A stretch of DNA of 64,000 nt from Falciphora oryzae (lineage: Eukaryota > Ascomycota > Sordariomycetes > Magnaporthales > Magnaporthaceae): assembly GCA_000733355.1 (NCBI GenBank), contig JNVV01000022.1, forward strand, positions 145,319 through 209,318. The letters run 5' to 3'. The notes under the pieces are model-generated. The model did no database searches. It was not told the DNA's origin and saw nothing but the letters and a program-made list of their open reading frames with translations. Position numbers and translations under genes: made by a program. Of this stretch, positions 10,938-21,293 are shown piece by piece; positions within the stretch are counted from its first letter, which is position 1, and the number at the start of each line of letters is the position of its first letter.

Positions 10938-12077
10938 ATGGCACCCTCCGAGGCGCGGGTTGTGGACATCCACACCCACATGTACCCGCCGTCGTACGTC
11001 GATATACTCAAGTCGAGGGGGACCATCCCGCTGGTGCGGTCCTTCGACCCAGCCCAGGACCCGCGCCTCATCCTGCTCGAGGCCGAGGTCGCCTCGCTCA
11101 AGGCGGCGAGCGCCAGCGGTGGTGATGCGCCCTCGAAGCTGCCAGGCCGGCCCCTGACGAAGCACTACGCGTCTCTGGACCAGAAGCTGCACTTCATGAA
11201 CAGTCACAAGATAGACATATCCGTCGTGTCGTTGGCAAACCCGTGGCTCGACTTCCTGGCCCCCTCCGAGGCCGGGCCGGTGGCTGTCTCTATAAACAAT
11301 GAGTTCGACGCCATGTGCGTCGCCCACCCGGGCCGGCTGTTCTTCTTCGCCACCCTGCCGCTGACGGCGCCCCTGGGCGTCGTCCGGTCGTCGATCGAGC
11401 ACGTCAAGTCGCTCAAGTACTGCCGCGGCGTGATCCTGGGCACGTCCGGTCTCGGCAAGGGGCTGGACGACCCGGACCTGCTGCCCGTCTTCGACGCCCT
11501 GGCCGCGGCGAACCTGCTCATATTCCTGCACCCCCACTACGGCCTGCCCAACGAGGTCTGGGGCCCGCGCGCGAGCGGCGAGTACGGGCACGTGCTCCCG
11601 CTCGCCCTAGGCTTCCCCATGGAGACGACGATCGCGGTGGCGCGCATGTACCTGGCGGGCGTCTTCGACCGCGTGCCGGGGCTGCGGATGCTGCTGGCGC
11701 ACAGCGGCGGGACGCTGCCGTTCCTGGCGGGCAGGATAGAGAGCTGCATCGTGCACGACGGGCACCTCGTGCGCGAGGGGCGGGCCGGGCCGGGCCGGAG
11801 GACGGTATGGGACGTGCTGCGGGAGCAGGTGTACCTCGACGCCGTCATCTACTCCGAGGTCGGGCTCAAGGCGGCCATCGAGGCGAGCGGGGCCGACAGG
11901 CTGATGTTTGGCACCGACCACCCCTTCTTCCCGCCCCTGACCAGCGACGAGGACGGGGAGTGGGAGAGCGTCGGGCTCAACTCGGAGGCGGTGCGGCGTG
12001 CGCTCGGAGACGGCAGCCAGGGGGCCGCGGGCATCATGGGCGAGAACGCCATCAAGATTCTCGGGCTGCACGTCTAA
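10938..12077 (+). CDS. Isoorotate (uracil-5-carboxylate) decarboxylase, IDCase
   Basis: A single-exon gene of 379 residues in the amidohydrolase-2 (ACMSD-related) superfamily. It closely matches what I recall of the Cordyceps militaris uracil-5-carboxylate decarboxylase, including SVVSLANPW, KYCRGVILGTSGLGKGLDD and GHVLPLALGFPMETTIAVAR. The expected zinc ligands are visible: H12 and H14 (DIHTH), H198 (FLHPH) and D327 (FGTDHPFF). H255 (LLAHSGG) is the likely active-site histidine. The enzyme removes CO2 from uracil-5-carboxylate to give uracil, the last step of thymine salvage. I chose the ATG at 10938 because it follows CACACC and places the HTH metal motif at residues 12-14 as in the known enzyme; the frame stays open far upstream but shows no conserved sequence there. 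It is divergent from the T7H-type gene. Confidence 0.95.
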   Translation: MAPSEARVVDIHTHMYPPSYVDILKSRGTIPLVRSFDPAQDPRLILLEAEVASLKAASASGGDAPSKLPGRPLTKHYASLDQKLHFMNSHKIDISVVSLANPWLDFLAPSEAGPVAVSINNEFDAMCVAHPGRLFFFATLPLTAPLGVVRSSIEHVKSLKYCRGVILGTSGLGKGLDDPDLLPVFDALAAANLLIFLHPHYGLPNEVWGPRASGEYGHVLPLALGFPMETTIAVARMYLAGVFDRVPGLRMLLAHSGGTLPFLAGRIESCIVHDGHLVREGRAGPGRRTVWDVLREQVYLDAVIYSEVGLKAAIEASGADRLMFGTDHPFFPPLTSDEDGEWESVGLNSEAVRRALGDGSQGAAGIMGENAIKILGLHV

Positions 12078-12622
12078 TGCCCGTGGCTTGACTCGGGTCA
12101 GAGGGCTAAATAACGGATGATATCGTATGAATCCATATGGTGCGATCATCAATGTGTGTTAGTGTCCCATCTCGGGCTGCCAACAGCTTCCGATTCATGG
12201 GAGCAGGCAGGGCGGTATCACTAGAAGCCAAACGGCCAACCGACAAATGCAAACTTGCATGATGAAATTCCTGTTGGTAGGTATCCAACAGCATATCAGT
12301 AGACAATGACTTGCGTGTTGGTTTGATCTGAATTTGTGTCCAGCCATAAAGCAAAATCGGTTGGTCGCTCAGCCCGAAAGCAGCACGAACTGGAGTTCCT
12401 AAAGTACATGCAGCTTCAGGGGTCAGTCGAGTTCATGTGACCGTTTCTCTTAGAGGGGAAACTTACAGTGGGGGTGCTGCGCTCGAGGTGCATGTACGTG
12501 CAGCGTGCTTCAGAGAAGGCTGACCGTACTTTGTGCTCCCAGCAGATATGGCCCTGTAGCTTCGCAAGACATCCCCATTCCGTGCGCTCGACTTCCGTGC
12601 CAGCTCTCGATGGGGCCGCAAG
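12078..12622 (+). other. Intergenic, IDCase 3' flank and hydrolase promoter
   Basis: 545 bases between two plus-strand genes. No further gene, RNA or clear motif is seen. Confidence 0.6.
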
Positions 12623-14179
12623 ATGAAGAAGACACTACTGCTCTGCTTCATACACGGTTTCAAGGTATGTGCACGCCTGCTCTTTGTGTCTCGCAAGCAC
12701 GAAGCAGGCGCCGCGGCGCTGGCGGCGCTGGCCGAAAAGACATTTCGAGCCGAGCCATCGAGGCAGACCTTACTAACAAATCGCGACCCCACAGGGGGGT
12801 GACGACACCTTCGGGACCGGCCAGGGCTTCACCGAGCGCCTGCGCGAGCTCGTCGCTGAGGAACTCCCCAAGGTCAATGTCCGGGTCATTGTCTATCCTA
12901 AATATGAAACGCGAGGAGACCTGGCCGAGTGCGTCGACCGGTTCAGGGACTGGTTCGTGTCTGCCTCGCCCGATAGTATCCTCGATCTTGGCAGGGCTCG
13001 ATCTCTCCGAAGCCTGTCTGGGCACTCGCGCGCTGACGACCTGGCTGTCCTGTTAGGCTGCTGGAGAAGGTCATAGACATCGAGGTCAGCTCGGGCACGC
13101 CGTCGCCGACCATCGACCCATCGGTGCGCACCATCCTCATCGGCCACTCGATGGGCGGCATCGTCGCCGCCGAGACCATCATGGCCCTGACGTCGGAGAA
13201 GCCCATCCCGCCCGCGGGCTCTGCCGCCGCCGCCGCCGAGGACGCCGCCGCCGACGCCGCCAAGCGCCCGACCTCCCCGTCGCTCACGTCGCTCATGTTC
13301 CCCTACGTCCAGGGCCTGCTCGCCTTCGACACCCCCTTCCTCGGCATCTCCCCGGGCGTCGTGGCCCACGGAGCCGAGGGCCACTACAACCAGGCCTCGG
13401 CCGCCCTGGCGCAGATCAGCGGGCTCACGGGCGCCCTATGGGGTGGTGGGGCTGGCGCCGCCGCCGCCGGTCAGCAGGCCAGGTCTGCCGACGGCAAGCG
13501 GCCCGCCGCGGCGCTGCCCGCGCCGGCGGCGGAGAAGAAGAAGGCGGAAGCGGACGGCGGGGGCGCCTGGGGACGCTGGGGCAAGGTAGCCATGTTTGCA
13601 GGCGCCGGAGCTGCACTCGCCGCTGGAGGGGCCGCTGCGTACATGAACCGGGAACAGATCACCCAGGGCCTCAGCTGGGCGTCTTCGCATCTCGAGTTTG
13701 TGGGCTGTCTGGCACGGGGCGAGGAGCTGAAGCGTCGGGTCGCATACATGTCGCGCGCTAGCAGCGAGCTCGGTGTCGGGTTTGGAAACCTGTACACGCG
13801 GCTTGGAAAGGCTGCCCCGTCGAAGCAGGTCTCCATGGTAGGCTCCGTCATCGGCAGCCAGCGCACTTTCTGCAACCTTCCAGCCAAGACGACAGCCGGC
13901 ACTTGGCTCGAGGCAGTGAACGACGCCGCCACCGACGAGACCTTGGCGCACACGAGTACGTCTTACCATCCTGCGCTGAATAATCACCTCCCTCAAGTCC
14001 TGCCCCGGTGTCAAGAAGCAATGATGCAGGCGCTAACCTCTTCCCTTCTAGCAATGTTCGAGCCGGCTCAAAATCCGGGATACGAGAAGCTGACAAAAGA
14101 CGCCGCGGGGCTAATCGCCTCGTGGACGAGGAACGAGTGGTACGAGAGCAGTGCCGAGCAGACCGACCTTCTCATGTAG
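12623..14179 (+). CDS. Alpha/beta-hydrolase, putative serine esterase/lipase-like protein
   Basis: Four exons: 12623-12664, 12795-12952, 13057-13955 and 14052-14179, giving 408 residues. The N-terminus LLLCFIHGFKGGDDTF has the HG oxyanion pattern of alpha/beta hydrolases. The nucleophile elbow GHSMGG places the catalytic serine at residue 98. This resembles the DUF676-type fungal serine esterases; the substrate is unknown. A middle Ala/Gly-rich stretch (around FAGAGAALAAGGAAAYM) could be a membrane segment or a linker. The exon 2 donor could be GTTCGT at 12953, used here because it gives FRDWLLEKVID, or GTCTGC five bases later. The third intron (13956-14051, 96 nt, branch GCTAAC) is a multiple of three without a stop, so reading through it would add 32 residues. 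It is next to the thymine-salvage pair, but nothing ties it to that pathway. Confidence 0.8.
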
Positions 14180-14465
14180 AGGATTCGGTTTCTCTCCTCG
14201 CATCTTCCTCCATTCCTTTCCCCTGTCCGCCGCGTGACCGCTCAACGAGGATCCGCGACACAGTTCGGTTTGGCGTTAGTGGAAGCCCCTGAATGCAATG
14301 GTCTATAGTTTATCTCAACCACCTGTATTCTACAGCCGAGGACCACAGCACTATCCCATTTTTTGTGCCGTCGCCTTTTCGTTGTATGCCTTTGGGCGCA
14401 GGGAGAGCACCCACTCGTGCGCAGCCGCGCAACCACCTGCCTCCTGAACACGTGAAGCCTAAATC

Positions 14466-15269
14466 TCACTTCGACTTCTCGGTGCCCTTCGTCCTGCCGC
14501 TAAGCACCTTGGATCTCTGCTTCCACATGTGAGAGTACATGTGAACGGAGCCCGGCGGGTAGACGACGAAGAGGATAAAGAAGTAGATGTATGGCAGTAG
14601 CGGGCTCGTGACCTCGAGCGGCCTCGTAGCAGCCAGCCAGAGCATCCAGCACTCGCTCAGGATGCCGACGGGGTAGAGGACGATGAAGGTGCTGTAGCGC
14701 AGCCACGCGAGGCCCTTGCTCTGGACGCCGCCCAGCAGCAGGGCGAAGTAGGTGTAGCGGATCACCTCGGTGATGCTCCAGGCGGCCAGCATGCTCGAGT
14801 AGATGGGGCTGGTGGCGACCGAGGGGAAGAGCCAAACAACGCCCCAGACGAGAAGGAAGCGCGACGCGACCTGCATTATTGTCGTGATGAGGGATGTGCG
14901 CACCAGGCCTGTTTAGATTCGGAAAGATATCTCGATCAGCACAGTCATCTTTTGCCAGACGCCCAAGCAAGCGCGGGCTGGGCAGTCATCCCACGGCGGA
15001 CGGACAGACTGGGGGACAGGGGGCAACGAACCGAGAGCAACGTGCACGATCTCAAGCCCGGCCAGCGTCTGGGTCCAGCGGGCAAAGTTCATGACGACCA
15101 AGGGGACGAACTCGGAGCCCCTGAGATGGTAGGTGACGGCGACGCGGCCGAGCACGGTGGTCCACAGGATGGCAGAGGCGGCATTGTAGAGGAGGAGATA
15201 GGCGTCGCCAGCGCCGGACGACTTCTTGGGCCGGGCCGGCGCCGGCTTCGAGGATTCCTTGGCGGGCAT
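14466..15269 (-). CDS. PHS1: Very-long-chain 3-hydroxyacyl-CoA dehydratase (PHS1/HACD)
   Basis: Two exons, 15269-15032 and 14908-14466, with a 123-nt intron, coding 226 residues, typical for the family. The enzyme dehydrates 3-hydroxyacyl-CoA in the third step of each very-long-chain fatty acid elongation cycle in the ER membrane. The protein has several hydrophobic membrane segments (for example YLLLYNAASAILW, IYFFILFVVYPPG). The catalytic Tyr and Glu seen in yeast Phs1 are in LYPVGILSE here, at the same spacing of seven. The segment WSITEVIRYTYFALLL is a family signature. The C-terminus is lysine-rich (GTEKSK), consistent with ER retrieval, though not a canonical KKXX ending. It converges on the hydrolase gene with 286 bases between the stop codons. 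Confidence 0.95.
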
Positions 15270-17572
15270 TTTTCTGTCCTGCCTTTTGTCGAGGAGTGAT
15301 GATGGGGTGTGCCCGGCCTGGGGTGGTAGCGAGACACGCGGCAGGCAGATGCGTGGCACAGCGACGCAAGACGAATGCTACGCGAGGGAGGGCTTGGCCG
15401 CGATGAGTAAGTCACGTCGTTGGAATTTTCGACTCGAGTCGTCGGGGTTCTGTGGTTGCCTCGGATTTCCGATAGCATAAGCCTCGGTCCCCCTGCTTGG
15501 AGCGCAACAATTGTCCCCAACCACGCTCCGAATTGTGTCTTCTTAATTTTCCAGCGCCGCACCCGCTAGCCTGGCAACCCCTGCCCTCAAGGCCACCTGA
15601 GCCACAAATGAGGTCCAGGCGGCTGAGAACCGCGCATCCGTGCGGCGCTCATTGGCTGGTCAGGCGAGGGCATCTGGGGCTGGGTTCTGACGGCTTGGCG
15701 GAACCCTTTTTTTACCTAGCAATTTCCCGCCAAGGAGGGCACTAAAAAAAAAAAAACAAGAAGTTCGGTGGCAGAGTCCGTCGACGTGTTGTGCAGCGAA
15801 GGCGCCGAAACGAAACAAAACAGCGCAAATCAACACCCCGGCGGACGTGCCACAACGTGGGAGTGGTATGTGCGAGGGTCTAGACTCGGGTGGGTCGACT
15901 CTGGGGTTCGGATCGCCGTGGCTCTGCGAACTCGACGACAAACATGGACAGGCATAGGCAGACAGACAGCAGTTCGTCCCATAGCTCGCCTCGCATTTCG
16001 ACGACAGAACACGCACAAAGACACGCTGGTGGATCCCAGGCCTTCTGACTCCAGCTGAGGCCCTGATCCCGTCTTTTCATCCGCCACGCTGGTTTTGGGC
16101 TGAGCTGGTCTTTCGTCCCGGCTGGTGCTGACTGACGTCTTCTTTTCCATGTGGGCTACTATACCTCTTGCGGCTGGCTGCATCACATTCCCGCCCCCCC
16201 TGGCTGGCAGGCCCTCGGCTTTCGGAAGGAGGCGGCCTCTGCCAATGCCCGCACGTAGTGGTATACGGCAGATCTCTGCTTGTCCCTTGTCGCTGGTGTT
16301 GACAGAATCCGGGCGCCCTGGGAGATACGCCCGATGCCCATTCCTGCCATGACAAATGCAAAACTTTGGCTTCTCGTCTTCTCAATGCCCCGCGAGCCAA
16401 GACGACCCCGACTCAGTTTCGCAACGGTCGTAATTTCGTTTTGCCCCTTCCCCTCAGTTGACACCATGGGCTCCACGCCTTCAGGGCTTCTCTCCGCGCC
16501 GCCTGCTTGTGCCTATTGTTGGGTCGCATAGATCCATCGAGAGCACGCGCGCACCATATTGGCCCGCCGCATCTGCGCTAGATATCGCCGTCTAGACTTG
16601 TATGCGCCTCTAGCTCTCCAGCTCGCCCTCCGGTACGGCTCATCAGGCCATTGTTGCACCGCCGGACCATCTTGGGGCTTGCTGAAGCATCAGATTCGAT
16701 TGTCGATACTCGTGCTTGCATGCTGCGTCCCGGCCGCGCCGCCGACGCTACGGAAACTCGAGCAAAGCTGTGTCTCCAAAAGCTGACCAGCCCGGGCATC
16801 ATGAGCAAGGATCCCGGGAGGAGCGCGCAAACTGTATGGCCCACAGCCCTCCCCGAATAGGCAGGAATTTGCTGCTGTCCATGTTGGCCTACCCATCCCC
16901 AGAATAGTCCGGTTCCCTCCAGGAACGACGGCCGTCCTCTTCTGGTCCGAGTGGGTGGGTGGGCGTCAGCTGGCTGCGCGCCAATAGCCTGCCGCCATGA
17001 GACCACCTTTTTGCGGCTGTTCACGTCAGTCACGGCACTGCTAGCGGTGCCTAGACTTACTGTGCGGCGCAACCGGGGCTGCCGCCTCCACAGCTCCTCC
17101 ATCGTCGCCGGTTCGCCGCCCCTCTCTCCCCCCTCGCCAAGGGGTGGGAAAAGTGGAAGCGCATAGTTGGGCCTACTAATCACACTTTTCAAAAGTCGAG
17201 GGCAGCGCCAAGCCTCGCTGGATGGCAATCTATCACTATACACACCGCAATTACCCAGCCAGGCCAGGATGACGATGCCCCAGCCTGGGATGGATCAGGT
17301 TGCCTGTCATGCCCACATTTCCCCAATGTTTCCCTATCCCAGGACAGCCCGCCACCCCGGCTATACCACCCGAGTGCGCTTGGCACCACCTCTCGCGCAG
17401 TAGCTCGTTTTGTATATACATCTACACATATATAAAGAAAGCCCCCGAGGATCAACATCTTCCTCTTCTTCCTCTGTCTCATCGTCACCCACAACCGCTC
17501 AAGAGCCCTTGATTTTTTATCCCTTGTAATAGCGTTCCGCTTTATACTAACCTACCTCCTCCCACTTACACC
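15270..17572. other. Intergenic between PHS1 and carbonic anhydrase, no gene seen
   Basis: 2.3 kb between two divergent genes. Frames on both strands are short, overlapping and unlike protein. It ends in the carbonic anhydrase promoter: TATATAAA at 17429-17436 and a CT-rich run near 17458-17483. Confidence 0.5.
17429..17436 (+). promoter_or_regulatory. TATA box of the carbonic anhydrase gene
   Basis: TATATAAA lies 137 bases before the start codon and is followed by a CT-rich block, a usual place for fungal transcription starts. The fit is good but the start site is not proven. Confidence 0.6.
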
Positions 17573-18519
17573 ATGAAGTCTGTCGCGATCCTCGGCTCCC
17601 TGGCCTCGGTGGCCTCGGCTTTCTGCGCCCACGGCACAACGCTGTTCCCGCGGTCGTCCGGGGACGAGGTCAAGGTCGCGACATACGGCTTCCACGGCCT
17701 GAAGGGGCCCCTGAACTGGTACGGGCTGAACAAGACGCTCAACGCCAAGTGCGCCAAGGGCAAGGAGCAGTCGCCCATCAACGTCCTCACCAGCACGCAA
17801 AAGTCGGTCGACGGCAGCTCCCTGGGCTTCGACATCCAGAGCTACGACGGCGGCGCCGACCTCGTCAACCTCGGCAGCACCCTCGAGGTGATCGCCAACG
17901 GCACCCTCAAGCTCGACTCCAAGACGTACAAGCTGGCGCAGTTCCACTTCCACACGCCCAGCGAGCACCACATCGATGACGAATACTATCCCGCCGAGGC
18001 GCACTTTGTCTTCCAGGCCGATGGTAAGTGAAAATTCTCGCTTCTCCTCGCCCCCTCGTCGCGCTTGTTTGGCACACTCCAGTTTTCACTTGCCCGTTTC
18101 ACCGTTCGGCCATCAAGCTAAACAAAGACTCACAACCGCCCGCAGACAAATCCCTCTCCGTCGTCGGCTTCCCCATCGAGCTGCACGGCAGGAACAGCGA
18201 CTTCGTCGCGACCGTCTTCGAGAAGGTCGACAAGGTCAAGGAGCCCGGGTCCAAGGGCACGACGGGCAAGCTCGACTTCTCCAAGCTGCGCGACCACCTG
18301 CGCCGCAGCAAGGTCTACCAGTACAAGGGGTCCCTCACCACGCCCCCCTGCACCGAGGGCATCGCCTGGAACGTCGTCAGGGACCCCGTCACTATCGACG
18401 TTAAGACCTTCAAGGCCATCAAGCGCATCATGAAGTTCAACGCCCGCTACACCCAGAACGCCCCCGGCGAGGTCAACCTGCTCGAGAACGCCGCCAGCAC
18501 ACTGGCCGAGAAGGCATGA
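17573..18519 (+). CDS. Secreted alpha-class carbonic anhydrase
   Basis: Two exons, 17573-18023 and 18146-18519, separated by a 122-nt intron (GTAAGT...CGCAG), coding 274 residues. Residues 1-16 form a signal peptide (MKSVAILGSLASVASA), so the enzyme should be secreted or cell-wall bound. The zinc ligands are H125 and H127 (QFHFHTPSEHH) and H144 (AEAHFVFQ). QSPIN at 66-70 and SLTTPPCTEG near the C-terminal third are class hallmarks, the latter holding the threonine that orients the zinc hydroxide. It interconverts CO2 and bicarbonate. A possible N-glycosylation site is NGT at 109-111. The gene has a TATA box. Confidence 0.95.
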
Positions 18520-19616
18520 GCGAGCGCCCGGCGGATGGCGCTGTCATGAACTCTATTTTTCTGCTTTGTTTTCCTTGGACTTTTTTTTTTTTTTTTTTTT
18601 TTTTTTAGCTTGTTCTATTCCCCCTTTGTATTAAAATCCTTAACATGGCGTTCCGAGACTATACGACACGATACGGTGGTACAGGATAGTGGCTTGGGGC
18701 GCCACTTAGAGTATAAACTATTTGATCAATTTCGTACATCTTTGTTCTCTTGGGCCTGGCATGCTTTCCACGTGGCGCGCGCACCAAGGAAGCTAATACT
18801 CGATTACGCGTTGAAAAGAATGAAAGAACCATCTATCTCATGAATTTTCACGGGACAGCCGGCACGCTTTTAGTCAAGTCACTGGTGTTGTCGAAACGGG
18901 GCGGTTTTAAAAGGAACAAAACGGGGGATATCATATCATCAGTCATGCGAAGTACTGAAACCAAACAACGAATGATGAGCTTGGACAATTCCAACCCGCT
19001 CGACATTAATCTCTTCGGCCCAGCCGTCCTCGAGGCAGTCAAATGCTTGCGCCAGAATCAAGACGGCTTTTCTTCTCTTCCCTTTGCGCGTCCTTCGCGC
19101 GTCATGACCAATATCATCTCCCACATTTTCCATAACATCCATAATAACACCGGGGTAATCCCCTTCGACCAACTTGAGTAGGAGGGTTTTGTTGTTGTTC
19201 CAGGGGTGCTCGGATGCCGGTGCACATGCTGGAACGTAAACGAGGGATCCAACTCCATCAAAAAGACCCGAAAGCACAAATGGGCTGGTGTTGAGCCCGG
19301 ATCGGAAAATCCCGACCGGCTCAGAAGACGAGCGGGGGGGTTATCTGCCGTGTAATCGGCGCCGGAATGCCGTGGTTACACATTTGTGGGCTTGCACGGA
19401 GCGGGTTCGGTGAGGGCGGGGGAGGGCTGCGCCAAGGCCTCGAGGGAGGTCGGTGGTGATTCCGGCCTCACTCCCCCTCTCCCGTCACTGGTGTCTCCCG
19501 TGGGAGGTTCTCAGACTGGCACTGAGCTTGCTGTTGTTGTAGCATATCCGCCACTCGTCGCCTCCTTCTCTGAAAGAGGTAGGAGGGGGGACAAGGGAAC
19601 AAGGCTAGCTCTTGAT
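18520..19616. other. Intergenic, convergent 3' flanks
   Basis: 1.1 kb between the carbonic anhydrase stop (+) and the end of the small unknown gene (-). It begins with a T26 run. I found no other gene. Confidence 0.55.
18581..18606 (+). repeat. T26 homopolymer
   Basis: An uninterrupted run of 26 T, 62 bases after the carbonic anhydrase stop codon, probably in its 3' UTR or terminator region. Confidence 0.9.
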
Positions 19617-20037
19617 TTAGGTGCTTCCCTTGCGACCAAACATGGACCAGCCGCTAAAGAGCCACTCGGAGGAGTGGCGGCCACAGTAGCTGTTGGCATT
19701 GCGCTGGCCCGTCGGGGAGCTTGGCTTGCGGTGGGTCCGCGTCTGGTGCATGGTGTGGTGGTCGGCAACCGCAGTCGAAACGTCAGAGTAGGCGCCGGGG
19801 CTCGTGGAGTAGCAGGGAGAGTATGAGGCAGAGGCCTGGTCTGGTCAGCTTCCATGGCTTTATAAATCCGGAATGGGTCAAGGGGCCCGGGGCAGCTTGG
19901 GTTCGGCTTGGGCTCACCTTGTGCTTGTAAGAGCTGCCAGTCGACTCGGCCGAGGGGCTTCCCGGGGGGCTGTAGTGGGGAGGGTGGATGTCCAGCGGCG
20001 CTGGAGGTGCCGAGCGAGAGCCTGAGGAGTTGTTCAT
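19617..20037 (-). CDS. Small Ser/Pro-rich protein of unknown function
   Basis: Two exons, 20037-19918 and 19835-19617, joined over an 82-nt intron (GTGAGC, branch GCTGAC, ACCAG), code 112 residues. Only the acceptor at 19836 keeps the frame. The N-terminal half is low complexity (APPAPLDIHPPHYSPPGSP). The C-terminus is denser: NSYCGRHSSEWLFSGWSMF followed by a basic end and the stop. The pattern GRH-S-x-WLF-x-G-W/F is reminiscent of small uncharacterised proteins conserved in filamentous fungi, but I cannot name a family. No signal peptide or membrane segment is seen. I believe it is real because the splice joins two frames with matched composition and the C-terminal motif is not low complexity. 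Function unknown. Confidence 0.6.
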
Positions 20038-21262
20038 TGTGGGTGGTGTGGTAGGGAGCTAGCTGTGGTTCGAGAGGGTGGTTCTCTTCGCGAATAGCTT
20101 GGTAAGGGGCATGCAGCGTAGCTGATAGCCAAGTAGGGAGACGACGGAGGTGAGCGCGTGGTTGGTATAAGAGGGTCGTCGTAGGTATGTATATATGTAG
20201 GTCGGTATGTATACGTGGTACAAGAGGTAGAGGTATGTGACGGAACAAGGAGCTAAGTCAGGTACGTGGTAGATGGTTACGGTACGTAGTTAGACCTCGG
20301 CACAGCAAAGGACCGACTTTTGAGGCTCTTGTATTTGATCACCAGTGACAGATCCGGTATAGGGTAAAACAAAACGTCAGGAACATTGAGGCTGTGTAGG
20401 TGGGAGCTCCCGCTTCTTTATAGAGGCGAGCTGGGGAAGGAGGACGGAGCGGACGCTGGGAGTGGACGGGTAGGACTGGCCTGCTAGGACGCGCGCTGGG
20501 TTCCCCTCCTTCCCACCCCAATCTCAGGCCTGCAGGTCTGGGGGTAGGGCTGATGACTTTTGGTCAGACGTGCATGGGCTGGAGGTTAGCCCGTCGAAGT
20601 GACACCACCTTGCCCGCACTGGCTACAAATCGGCTGGTTATCAGTGCCGGGGTGCCGTAGCCAGGGTGGTGCCAGGGCCCAATGGGGTGCTTCTCCGCAC
20701 AGGACACTCGTCGCACAGGCCATGGCCTTCATCAAACTCATTCAATGCGCCGTCGTTGGTTCTTGCCTGCTTGCAGTGGTTCGCACGTTCGCCATCCCTT
20801 TTTATTCCCTCGAGAGCTTGGCGCATTGTTTTGGAATGCGGCCCCAACCAAAACCTTGGGGGTTCAGCTCACGGCCGGCGGACGCCCAAGGCTAATGCGA
20901 GGTGTTCGCTAAGGAGGCCATAATCGAGAGCACACAGTTTGCGACGTTGCTTTCGGCACCGGCACCTTAGGCAGACAAATAACATGAAAAAAATACTGGC
21001 AAAAATCTTGGTGGCACCCGACTAACCGCTGCAAGCTCCGTTTCTGGTTGGATGCCTTACGTGGTCTCGGGGTTTCACTCAAGCAGGCAACCAAATTCTG
21101 CTGGGTTGTGGATCCACTCCCCCTACGAGCTGGACTGGCCGTCCCTGAAGCGGCGTTTCCCTCCGATCAATATGCTGGATTCTGACAGCCCGCCATGTCC
21201 CCCTCCCCTTTGTTTGATGTTATATTTGGCGGAGCTGGGCACCCCAGAGTCTTCCAAGTATA

Positions 21263-21293
<31 letters not shown>

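Noticed and set aside
10926..11591. 221-codon minus-strand frame inside the IDCase gene
   Set aside because: Antisense to a fully conserved enzyme; no homology visible.
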